Shown here: positions 39,901 through 50,935 of the stretch, piece by piece
How the letters are laid out: every line of letters begins with the position of its first letter
How positions within the stretch are numbered: the stretch's first letter is position 1
NCBI GenBank assembly: GCA_013365365.1
Contig: JABVXU010000221.1
Location: 1-64,000, forward strand
From: Cruorifilaria tuberocauda
Lineage: Eukaryota > Nematoda > Chromadorea > Rhabditida > Onchocercidae
Direction: 5' to 3'
DNA length: 64,000 nt
The notes under the pieces: model-generated
The model's database searches: none
Told to the model about the DNA's origin: nothing
What the model saw: only the letters and a program-made list of their open reading frames with translations
Translations under genes and position numbers: made by a program

Positions 39901-42432
39901 CCATTGTAATATTTGTGTTACTAAAAAGCAAAAAATTGACAAGTGGGATCCGAACGAACGTGCGACCCATGTAGAATAAACCAAATTGGAAAATTTTTAG
40001 TGAGGATTTTCAGCCATTTAATCTTCCAAGGTCAGAAACTATTTATAAAAACTTGTTGCAGAATTCTCAAAAAATCCTACATCGAATTTGGATGCCTGGA
40101 TAGCTGCACCAGAATATCATGAACCGCCACTTCAATATGAAGAAGCAATGCAATTAGAACCAATGCAGGCACCTCCAACGCGAATATTGCATCACTCTTT
40201 GGTAGGAAGAGATACATCCATCGAACCTACATCTCATGGATCCATAACAAACAAGCTGCAAGATCTGAAACAACGGGATGTTACATTAGTGATGGAGGAT
40301 ATTGAACGAGAACGAAGAAACACCACTTCTACTGCACCATTCGGTAGCACAGTATGTAACAGTGCTTTGTTATACATTTCCACTTCATTTTTCTAACTTT
40401 TACTTCATGCGCGTCTGAATTTTGACAATCGACGTCATTCTGAAAACGAGTTCGGATGCACCACTTTTCATCCAATAAGTCATAATTCCTCGGCGAAACA
40501 TTCTTGGAGTCTTCTGTGACTGCACGCTTCGAAAAGAAAAAATTGCAATAAAAATATTTCGAAAATTCATGTTATTTTTTAATCGCTATACTATATTCTG
40601 CTAATCTTCTTTTGCTGATTCTATATGTTGTCATTTGAATCATCTTGATTAAGAGTTGTTTCAGCATATCACTGATCCATCATCGCAACTTAGATCAGAT
40701 GGAGGATTGCCAATTGACTCTGGTGGAAGCCGACAATTTGATGAGAAAATGAAAATATCTGTGGCTACCATCTTTGAAAGAATTGCTAAGGAAGATATAT
40801 TACAGGAGGTATAAAATTGAAATTAAAGAGATAAAAAAGAAGTTCAGGTTTCTATCTGACAGTTGTTCATTAAAAAAATTCACTCATTTTTATTATATTT
40901 TACTCTATTCTATTTTTGTTAATTTATTTCGATTCATCCATTTCACTAAGCAGTCTTCAGCAATTATTTCTGCGTAGTATTATAACTGAAATAAACATCC
41001 ACGGCACTCTTAGACTCCTCAACTACTGTTACTTTCACTGCAGATGAAGTATAGAAAACTTCATGATTTTTTCCAGAGATCAGAGTTTAACTTTTTATTA
41101 TATTTAAATGCAAAATATCATTCATCCTAAACATTCTACCGAGACAATTTATAATTAAGTGGTGATTTGTAGCGCATGGATGACAGCTTCACTTTGTCAG
41201 CAGAAAAAGCTCGAATCACTGACTTGTTTTCAAACATGGCAATTGGTAAGCACGCAGAATTTTTCGTACAAATAGTATGATAGATTCTGTCGAGATCTAT
41301 AACAACGTGGTCATCTTTTTTTTCACTTTATTATTTTACAGAATCCGAATTATGTGGAGCGAGACTGGAAAGTAGTGCTGAAAATATTCTTGTTGGTACG
41401 TTTTCTATAATTTAAATTAACCATATATATCAATATGGAATCTGCCTTACTATAATTATTAATTAACAGAATAAAATTTTCATAAATATCAAGAGCACAT
41501 TATTTTTGTTATAGATGAGAAATATTCTGAATGTGAAATACGACAAGAAGGTCCTCAGAATGATATAACCGTCCAAAAAATCTCGGTGATGCAGAATCGG
41601 TTCCAACTGAAAGTTAGCAAAGAAGAAAGTACGGTAAAAACAGGCGATCGTTCCGTTCCGATGTACTATAAAACACAGAGCGCTCACGATCTTTTTGGGT
41701 ACGTCTTTTCATACATTCTTGATCGTTAATACATAACAGCTGTTTGGAACTAGCTCATCATGTTGCTTGAGCTTTTCTTACATGCAACTACTGTTCTGCT
41801 GAAATTAAGTACTCAGCAACTGATTACTCTACTCTGTCTTCAGCTAATTATGATGTTATTAAATCTGTCAGTACAGCTAGAATAATTTTCAATATTTGGA
41901 TAATCTGCATCCATATTTTCATTGTTATTCGACTAAATTTCTGGAAAATTCCTTATCTCAAAACTACATTTAATGAATATAAATTTAAAATTGCATGTAA
42001 GCAATACTTTTTATTGCTTTGCAGATTAATAACTGAATTTCTCAATTTTCACAAGATCTCGACATTATATTTCTCTGAATTAGTTCGTGGTCGTTCTGCC
42101 ACGTTTGCAGCTAAAGCCTTTACGAACTTGTTGGGTGTGTGTTCTTCTTTGTTTTTTTTCTGTTTTACAACTTATAGTTTTTTGCTGTAGAAGTTGTCGT
42201 ATAATTACCAATTGGACGATAATGATTTCGAATAATTAACAATATAATTTCAAATGAAATATTTTATAATTTCATCCTAAATTTTATCTGCTCCGTTATG
42301 ATTAATTTTTGACTGTAAGATCATTGAGCATTTTTTCTTTGCAAAGTTATAATTTCAGAGCTATTGGCGAAACAAAAAGTTAAAGTTGAACAAGAAGAAA
42401 ATTTCGCCGAAATTATCATTCGCCTTTTATAA
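36943..42432 (+). CDS. rec-8: Cohesin kleisin, REC8-type (SCC1/RAD21 family)
   Basis: Seventeen exons with fully consistent phases encode about 642 residues. The N-terminal kleisin domain spans exons 1-4 (36943-36998, 37299-37370, 37622-37746, 37838-37870). It starts MFFIPSLLMKRNEPLAVIW and continues INVQGACELLLG and FSLYLLAQLSYG, closer to REC8 than to RAD21. The middle is acidic and variable, with a basic KKRRRKHGTIIDE motif that matches the RAD21 R-K-R-K-L-I-V-D segment. The C-terminal winged helix (42025-42134 and 42359-42432) has FAAKAFTNLLE then a KVKVEQEENFAEI segment, the end that binds the SMC1 head. The protein should close the cohesin ring and hold sister chromatids in meiosis. Exons 4-6 (37838-37870, 38061-38155, 38418-38548) are the least certain part. 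AATAAA lies at 42535-42540. Nematodes have several meiotic kleisins, so the exact paralogue is open. Confidence 0.85.
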
Positions 42433-44130
42433 GTCGACTTTTAAAAGAGCTTTCCTCGATTTTGTGTATTGCTCTGATGCTTTTTATAATAAGAATCAGA
42501 TTTGTGCATTGACATATATTTAGGAATAAAATCAAAGCATAGATTTAAGCCCTTACTTCATGTAAAAGTAATATTTAAGTTTGTTATATCTATTACAAAT
42601 TTGTCGGAATCACTTTATGATCAAATTATTTTATATTGACTATCTGCTTGTTAAGTTTTATTTTCGTGTTCTTGTGAATATTTAACAATCATATTCAGAA
42701 ACCAAAAAAAACCTCAGTTTATAATTGTATAATTGTAAGTTTTTCGGCTTCTTTTTACCAGCGTGATGTGAAGCTCATGTGAAGCAAATATGTTTCTGCT
42801 AAACGAATTTGTTTGATGAAAGAAAACTCGCTTTGTTTACACTTTAAAGTTGTATACTACAGATATATTTATATAGTTATTTAAGATGGATTTTTTTTCT
42901 TCCCTTTGATATATGCAAATTAATCCGATTCAATATTCTGCAGTGTGTATATTGAAATGCATTTGTAATGAGTTCTATATTAGATAAATTCTTGAAACAA
43001 ATATTTGCTATTACCTAAAGTATTCCCTTCATCCAATCTTCTATCTCCAAAAGCATTTGATTTCTTATTGCATCACCAAATTCAAGCATTTGAAAGCTTT
43101 AATTAAAGAAAAATTGACTATAGAGAAAGGAGACATTATAAGATGGGAAGTTAATCGTTCTCCATCTGGTGTTCGAAGCTTCCTTCTAGCTATCAGGTTG
43201 TTAGTGCGACATTCATCAACGGAAAAGTGAATTGATTAAAGGATCTCTTTAAACAGCATTAGCTTCGATTAAATGGCAGTCCTTAACGAAGATCTTCTGT
43301 AATTGGACAATGATCTATCGATCCATCGAAATAGTCGAACGAATCGAGCGATCAATGATTGGCAATGGTCTTAGAATGTTTTTGCCAATAACGTCACGCA
43401 GCGGATGGCGATCTTTGTACCGAATGAGCAACTGTGTGAATGAATACCTTAGATATCAGTGAGAATTGTACTTCGCTATGAATTTTGCTTCATCGCTGTT
43501 ATTTCGCTTTCAATCGCAGGAACTTCTCATAAGGAAAAGCTTTTCCCGGTAAGCTTTTTTCATGTTTCCATAGATTTAAAGTTTTCCTCGCATCTGCTTA
43601 CTTTTGGTTTGGTTACGAGATACGTGATAACAGGTGATCATTTATATTTCATCACCTCTTAAGAAAACATTATAAGTCTCGCGTAGTCCTTATTGACAAA
43701 TGTAAAATCTCTTCAAGTTAAATATCCTTTATTTGCATTTTTAGATTTGTTAGATTAAAAAACCTCTATTAATTTGAACACTATTTGAAGAATGCTGGAA
43801 AAGGCATTAGCTTCTTGATCGAGAAATATTAGTGTTGTCTAGAAGGCAAGGAGTATGAAGTATTGTGGAACTAAAAGAGCTCTTATCGGTAAAACTAAGA
43901 GAATCTTAAATTAACCTTGTACATTCAAAAACGCTTAAAATAGGCAATAAATTCGTGTTTTATGCTTAAAATCTTTGAAAGATTATGATTAAGAAATTGG
44001 CTCAAAAAATTAGCAGACTTTTCACTTTTAAATTAACAATTGATAGTAGCTATTCTTGATAGAATATTTTATGAAGAACTGATAAATAATTCTTCCCTCA
44101 CTTTTTCGCTTTCACCTTTTTCTTGAATTG
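42433..44130. other. Intergenic, REC8 / ECI2
   Basis: The REC8 poly(A) signal is at 42535-42540. No gene is supported in the rest. A short hydrophobic frame at about 43459-43548 ends at a donor-like GTAAGC but begins with GTG just after a stop, so I do not call it. Confidence 0.55.
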
Positions 44131-46027
44131 ATGAATTTTTCAAAGTTGTTCAAGCTGAGTTATAGATTGAAATCTTGGAAAGCAGAATTTCAAGAAGCTG
44201 TCGAGAAGGTAAAGCGATTGCCGGAAGAACAAAACATATCAACAAAACTGAAACTCTATGGTCTTTATAAACAAGTAATGTTCACTCATCAATAGCCATA
44301 TTATCTCCTTGAAAGCAATAATTATATTTGTTTTAAGTATCCTTATAACTTATCACTCATTCGACAGGCGACGATTGGTGACATCGAGAATAAACGGCCC
44401 TTATTGCCATCGGTTTCACAAGCAAAACATGATGCTTGGAAAGAATTCAAAGGGAAATCAACGGTATTTCTCTTGAATAATAATTAAATTATTTCTTCCT
44501 CTCATGAGTTTTTATCCGAAATTGTAAATATTCAGGATGAAGCACAAAAGATGTACATTGATTTAGTCAATAAGTTGTCTGGAACGGAGACAGAGGTTCC
44601 GTCTGGAAAGATTTACGGCAGTATAAAACCTGTACCGGGTCTTGATATTATCATTAAAGATAAGGTTTTGTGGATCAAGCTTAGTAGACCAAGAAAATAC
44701 AATGCTTTAACTTTGGAGGTAAGCAATGGAAATTTCCTTCATAATTCATAGCTATTTCCATATTTTAAAATACTTGATTGGATAATTATAAATGAATGAA
44801 GTTTGAACTACTAATAGCTTGGAGCTGATGTTGGATGCAGTGATATGAATAAAATAACACTGTTACATGACGGAATAGTAATACGAGATATGGAAGATTG
44901 TTAGGTTTAGAAAGATGATTGATGTTAATGACCCAATTAAAACCAACATTTAGATGTATGACGGCATCACAAGTGCTTTAAATTATGCAAACGAGATTGA
45001 TACCACAGTCACCGCATTTGTTGGTAAGTATTGTGGTCATGTTGCATTCAACATAATGCTCTTATTTCTAGCCTTGAACCCTTTGTTTAAAATCTGCGTA
45101 TTAATAAATTTCTGAAACTGAAATGTAGCTCTTTAGGATCAGGCGAGTATTTCTGCAGTGGTAATGACTTATCGAACTTCACCAAAGTCAGTGGTTCCGA
45201 GAATATACCATGCATGATTACCGAAGCATGTCAAACACTGACTTCTTATGTTGCTGCCTACATTAATCACAAAAAAGCCTTGATCGCACTAATTAACGGT
45301 CCAGCAATCGGCATTGCCGTTACTGTACTTCCTTTATTTGACTTGGTTGTTGCTTCTAGCAAGGTTTGTCGAAGATCAACTTCCTCTCTGATTTCAGTGG
45401 AAAAATTTCATTATTCACGTTAATTCACAAAGAAAAAAATTTCAAATTTTTAGGCAACATTTAATACACCATTCACATTGCTTGGGCAATCTCCGGAAGG
45501 TTGTTCATCTTACACGTTCCCAATGATAATGGGACATAGCAAGGTTGGCGAGAATAAACAATAAGTTAATAAACCGATAAATAAGTGATTTTACAATGAA
45601 CATAGACAGTAATTGATTTCATATGCCATAGGCTACTATCAAGCAATTCTAACATCACTACAAATTTTCTCTTACAAAAAAAAGACATAATTTGAGTCAA
45701 GACCATATATTTTGTATTTCTAAATAATTTTAGGCATCAGAAATCTTAGTTTTTGGTAAAAAATTAACTGCACAAGAAGCATTTGAGCGAAATCTGGTAT
45801 GTCGGGTGGTACCGTCATCTTCTTTTCGAGAAGAGGCAGAAACTTATGTAGAAAAGATATCGAAATTACCACCTAAATCACTATTCCGTAACAAGGAATC
45901 GCTCCGAAACATACATCGTGAGGCACTTCTCGCACAAAATGAACGTGAAGTTTCTTTACTGATGCAACGGTTACAAAGTGTAGACTATACGAATGCAATA
46001 CAAGCATTTATGATAAGGAAAAAGTGA
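44131..46027 (+). CDS. eci2: Delta3,delta2-enoyl-CoA isomerase with ACBP domain (ECI2/PECI)
   Basis: Seven exons (44131-44274, 44368-44463, 44536-44718, 44954-45023, 45137-45363, 45454-45543, 45734-46027) give about 367 residues. Residues 17-95 are an acyl-CoA-binding domain with [14 protein letters not shown] and [10 protein letters not shown] crotonase-fold isomerase follows, with [15 protein letters not shown] (oxyanion hole), [10 protein letters not shown], and [14 protein letters not shown] holding the catalytic Glu255. The enzyme moves cis-3 or trans-3 double bonds to trans-2 so that unsaturated fatty acids can enter beta-oxidation. The N-terminus [16 protein letters not shown] is basic and hydrophobic with no acidic residue, like a mitochondrial presequence. 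The C-terminus ends I-R-K-K and not in the S-K-L peroxisome signal of the human protein. AATAAA is at 46088-46093. Confidence 0.95.
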
Positions 46028-46542
46028 TCTTTCCAAAGATTCCTTTCTTTTTCAAAATGTAAATCTCGATTTGGAAATCCAGAAACGAATAAAAAGTTTG
46101 ATTACTTATTATTGGCATGTACATCAAGCACATTTCAATGCAGTTTTTCGCAAGAGTTCTTGAAGAACACTACATGTAATCGAAGATTCAAAGATATATC
46201 ACTGGTATAATTTTTTTAGGTGAATAGGAAAATTAAACAATTTCCTCACTTTGGTAAACTATTTAAAAGAAACTAATCATAGGAATTGGTCTTATCTCAA
46301 AAAAAGATTATGACATTATAATGCAGTCCATCATCATAAGATTGAACTTTTCTCATTTTAATACATCTCGATAACACTGTATAAAAGACTGCTTTAGGAA
46401 GTATAATACTAGCAATTTAGCAACTTATGCCAAAACTCTTCTCCACAAACAGTTTTGCTTAACGAGCATCTTGATACATTACCGAGAGATAAGAAAGTTT
46501 GCTAGAATGTATATAAGAATTAAAAAAATTAATCTCTGTAGG
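46028..46542. other. Convergent 3' spacer, ECI2 / Tudor-like gene
   Basis: About 515 bases between two stop codons on opposite strands. It holds the ECI2 poly(A) signal (46088-46093). No further gene is seen. Confidence 0.6.
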
Positions 46543-49235
46543 CTAACTTCTCTTTTGTCCATCCTTCGTAACGGAAGTAATGTGAAGATCATTTTTCAGA
46601 CCGCTGACACACGTTTGTGCCTCGCAATATTTTGTGGTGCCATCTAACAAAACCATCTTTTGTTCAGCACATTTGTCGCAAGCAGGAATCCGTATTACAA
46701 TGTACTGTGGTTCCTGTAACTAAATTAACTCTAAAGAATCGTTAGAATTACCAATTTTCAAAAAGCACAAGGGACCAAGCCATGAAATGAAATTTTATAC
46801 GATCACTTTTTGTCATTGAAATGAACTATACATTTTATAAAATTACATCTAAATACACAGTTTTCTTTCTTCATACAACTTTCATACGACTCCATTTACG
46901 AATTGAGGCAATTTCCAAGTTTCGAAAATAAGAAAATAATATCAGTAAAGAGCAAACTCTTTGATAAACTTTCTGATCGCACACAACACAGCAAAAATTT
47001 GGCTCCTCCTGTTTATGACAACCATTCGTTGAGATAACTTTGATACCTGGAACTTTATTGTCTAACTAATTATTAATTTTCGTTTTTGAATATGAATATA
47101 AAATAATTAAAAATTATCAAGTAAGGTATTTACCTGGAATCTGGGAAATGCATCTCCGGCTGATATTTTTTGATACTGTATCACCTGAAGATGCAGTTCC
47201 TGTTCTTTCACTATAGGATTCATGGTCACTATGTTTTCCAGGATTTTCATCTAGAATAGCAATATATTATAATTAGGTTGAACACTATCTAATTATATTA
47301 AATTTCTATTATTTAATAAAAACAACAATAAAAAATGATAGTAGAAATATGACAACAAAAATAAAAAATGATAAAAACAAAACTGGCTTGAAGTAATGAA
47401 AACATACCATGAAGTAATCGTATCTCATCTTCACCAACCCATTCAAAATGACCATCACTGAACTGCACTTTATATCCTCCACTCTTCCTGCAGTACTTAA
47501 TTGTGGCAGAGTATATTTTACCATCTCGTTTAATTTCAACTTCAGTACCTATTAATGACAGCTGTGATTCAACATTGTGTTCCTCTGAAACATTCTACCT
47601 TTAAAATAAGATTAAATCCAAAAAATTAATGTAGAAAAGATTTTAGTAAAATTAAATATGAGCTTAGTGAATTAAATTCCGTTAAAATAATGAAGCAAAT
47701 TCGGCAAAATTTAATAAATTCAAACACTAAAATTTTACCAGCGACGAATGCTTTCTTTGAAGGAACAGATGTGGATAATTCCATTGAATTCTGAAATGAT
47801 TAATCATTTAAATTCCCTACTTTACATATTCTCGTTCTGAATGCGAGTTCAAACAAATTTTGTTCCACGAATAGACTTACAGCTAAAAAACTCGATCCCG
47901 TATATTCCACACCGTCAACATCTTCTATTCGTCGCCTTTTCATTACTACCACTTCGTTTCTATAAAATGATAACCTCCTACTTCAGTTTTTGGTTCAAAT
48001 GTAAATTCAAACAGAAAAAAGTAACTTTTCCTTGCAGTATTATATAGAATTCATTTTTTTCCCTTTATTTTCCAAATTACATTTGAATCATTTTTTAGGC
48101 CTTATGATTTATTTGCAATAAACCATAAAGTATACTCATACTTTACAAGCAAAAGCTTACGATTCCATTGCCATATGAATAATCCTTTGCAAAGTTTCGT
48201 CTGTTAAATTTTCAACATCAATGTTATGCAACGCTAAATCCTTTGGTGTGAACTGAAATCGCGGATACAACATGAAGAATTAGTAACACTAACGATAAAA
48301 TGATAACAAAGTGGTCCAATTTTTTTTTATTGCAATTATATATAAGTAAATCTTCTTCATTTCTGTGTCATCAGAAATATATATTTATAAGTAGTTATGT
48401 TTTCAACCGAAGAAACAATAAGCAAGACTAACTAGAAGTATCGAACTTAATGCTATTGTTTGTTAGTTGATACCACATATTTTTGGAATAAAACTAAAGA
48501 ACTTACAAAAAATTCTTTTTGAAGTGCAGCATCCGTAAGTTTCAGTGAACCATCATCTAGAATATATAACGTTAGACGATCTCCCGTCTCGGATGAACTT
48601 GACATACTGCTAGCGTAAGATGATTGCGGTACACTAGCTTGCTCTTGCTTCAAATCATGCTGCTGAGTTGTACCATTTGGTTCAAGCAGTGACATGATCG
48701 TATTTATTTGTTCTTCAGTTAATTCACCTGAATTCTCAATATCGATACCAGCCACCTCTAATACTTCCATTGGTACCTGAAAAATGCAATTTTTTGTGCC
48801 GAAGATCTCAATTTGAATTGCGATTCTAGCAAGCTTTGAATTTTATATGTATTATTATTTAAGACATATCACACACAAGTATTAGGAATTATAATGATAT
48901 TTACATATATTTTCACTGGACTGCTAACTAAGATTCATAAAAAATCTAATTCAAGAATGTACTGAACTATGAAACGTACATTAGTGATTGCTGACATTTG
49001 GCATGGAAAAGTTATAAATCTTGGTGACGAATGTCCGGAATGATGTAATTTTATTCTACAATTAAATTTGATATGAAATTAGGTGTACCGTAGTGTAACC
49101 CATTCCTGAAGTGTCGGCATCTTGATGTTGCTGCACTGCTTCGTTATGTCCAATTCCAACATCTGATAGCTGCAGCGAACTGCTATTCAGATTATCAGTT
49201 TCCGAAATAGTTGCGGAATTATGATGAGATGTCAT
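46543..49235 (-). CDS. Tudor-like, cysteine-rich protein of unknown function
   Basis: Nine exons read right to left give about 395 residues: 49089-49235, 48507-48776, 48161-48252, 47881-47959, about 47746-47791, 47408-47584, 47134-47250, 46958-47046, 46543-46713. I do not recognise the family. The first 150 residues are Ser/Gln-rich and acidic (LTEEQINTIMSLLEPNG, then YILDDGSLKLTDAALQKEFF), and a basic MKRRR follows. The middle has a Tudor-like barrel: GTEVEIKRDGKIYSATIK, then GGYKVQFSDGHFEWVGEDE. The C-terminus carries paired cysteines (NGCHKQEEPNFCCVVCDQK, then ACDKC and YCEAQTC) that could bind zinc. This suggests a nuclear or chromatin-linked protein, which is inference. One junction is unclean: the strong GTAAAA donor at the end of exon 5 leads to a stop in exon 6, while a weak GTCGCT donor seven bases earlier keeps the frame. 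The start was chosen as the first ATG after an acceptor-like TTAG. Confidence 0.75.
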
Positions 49236-50935
49236 CAGTATCACTAACCAATAATTACATGTCACTAGGCCTGAAATTGCTCGCATTTATCATAATGACA
49301 TTAAAAAATCAAAAATAATACCTCACGATGGCAGAATGCATACTGGGTTATAAAGTTAAGAAGCAAACTACTGGTCTCTATAGCAATCCTGTAACTAAGT
49401 TCGATCGAAAGACAATAACTCTGTGAAACTAACCGCAAATGCATAAACCGTAATATAAATGATTGATCTTATGAGCAATCCTTCTTATATTTCTTCCTAA
49501 ATATTACCTCGCAAAAGTAACATTCTAAAAGACAAGGAATATAGTTCCTCTTGAGAACTCATTCAATAAATGACTCAGTGTAATTGTTGAAAGTCTCTTC
49601 AGCAAAATATTCATTTATAACAATTAAAGTTATTACGTTACGGTCGACAGAACAATTAATCTAACGAATTTCTCAAATCTTTTGTACCTAAACTTCATTT
49701 CGTTAGAATGACAGCAGAAGCCTTTCGGAAAGCTGTATTTAGGGTCACTTGGATGTTTCGCGATCAAAGCGTTGCCGTTCTCTATGCTAATATTAAGCTC
49801 ATCATTCACACAACAACGAACTCCACAAATCTCTAACTGCTAAACTTAGTTTATCTGTTATACAAACGTTGAACATGACCGCACCGGAATACCGAAAGAG
49901 GTTAAGCCATCAAATTTTAGTTAATTGGGCGATCGCCTGAGGAGCTCACATGACAGATCATGCGCAGATGGCTTTTCCTCTGATCTAGCAGAGTTTCGGA
50001 AATATTCATTGGGCGTCTCCTGTCATTGCTGATCCTATCCATAACGTGTTTTCTATTCTATACATAATTCTTAACAACTAATGAATTTCCTGATCTTTTG
50101 TTCAACTCCCTCTTCTGCACATAAACGTTACCTTTTACATCATTTCTTCTGCAGATACTAAAATTGTTGAAGAGTGGATTCATTTCCCTAATACCCATCG
50201 TTAACAGCAGGCTTCACTCTGTTCTCATTTAATGTTTCAAGTCCTTTGGACGACATTGCTCCATACGTAAGATACAAATGAGCATGTATGTGATAATCCA
50301 TTCATATTTGCATATATGTATCTGTACATTTCAAAATATAACTATGGCGTAGCATTCTTCCTTTTCACATAACATTTTCCAACAGTATTCTGTATTACAT
50401 AAAATACCTCATTATTTTCACCATTTTTGCGCGTTTAGACCTTCGTAGGTCCACAATTAAAGTTGGTCTCATATAAACCATGTTTTTTTTATACGGCTAT
50501 ACCGTTTGCGTCAGGTCGTACGACCGTCAGGTGTATCATTATTTCCGCTGAAAGACTACGTCCTATTATCTCTTTTCAGCGATTTTCATCATGTCACTAT
50601 CTTCTGAGTGTATATGAAGTGGTGGGAAATACTAGCATTTCAAATTATGTGGATGTAGTATCATCTCCTATCTCCCACTTTGCATATCGTCTGAATTTCT
50701 GAGTTATTTCGAAAATTTTTGCTGCTTCATATTTTGGTGAAAAGATTCATGATTACACAACTGTGGGTTTTAACAGTCTAACCACGTAATATACTGACGT
50801 TTAATATTATTCGATCAGCAATTGTGTTCAGTTATATGTCCATTTTTCATTTGTTTTATTGTAATTAGATGTAGCTCTTATGTTGATTTGATTTTTCTGT
50901 TGCGATTGGAATCAGTACGTAACATTTATTTTAAG
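49236..50935. other. Divergent spacer, Tudor-like gene / SDHB
   Basis: About 1.7 kb between two start codons on opposite strands. It probably holds both promoters and 5' UTRs. The frame at 50463-50702 shows no family resemblance. An acceptor-like TTTTAAG abuts the SDHB ATG. Confidence 0.5.

Noticed and set aside
43459..43548. Signal-peptide-like frame ending at a GTAAGC donor, as a first exon of a secreted protein
   Set aside because: The frame opens with GTG directly after a stop codon, has no ATG, and its phase does not fit the ECI2 exons that follow.
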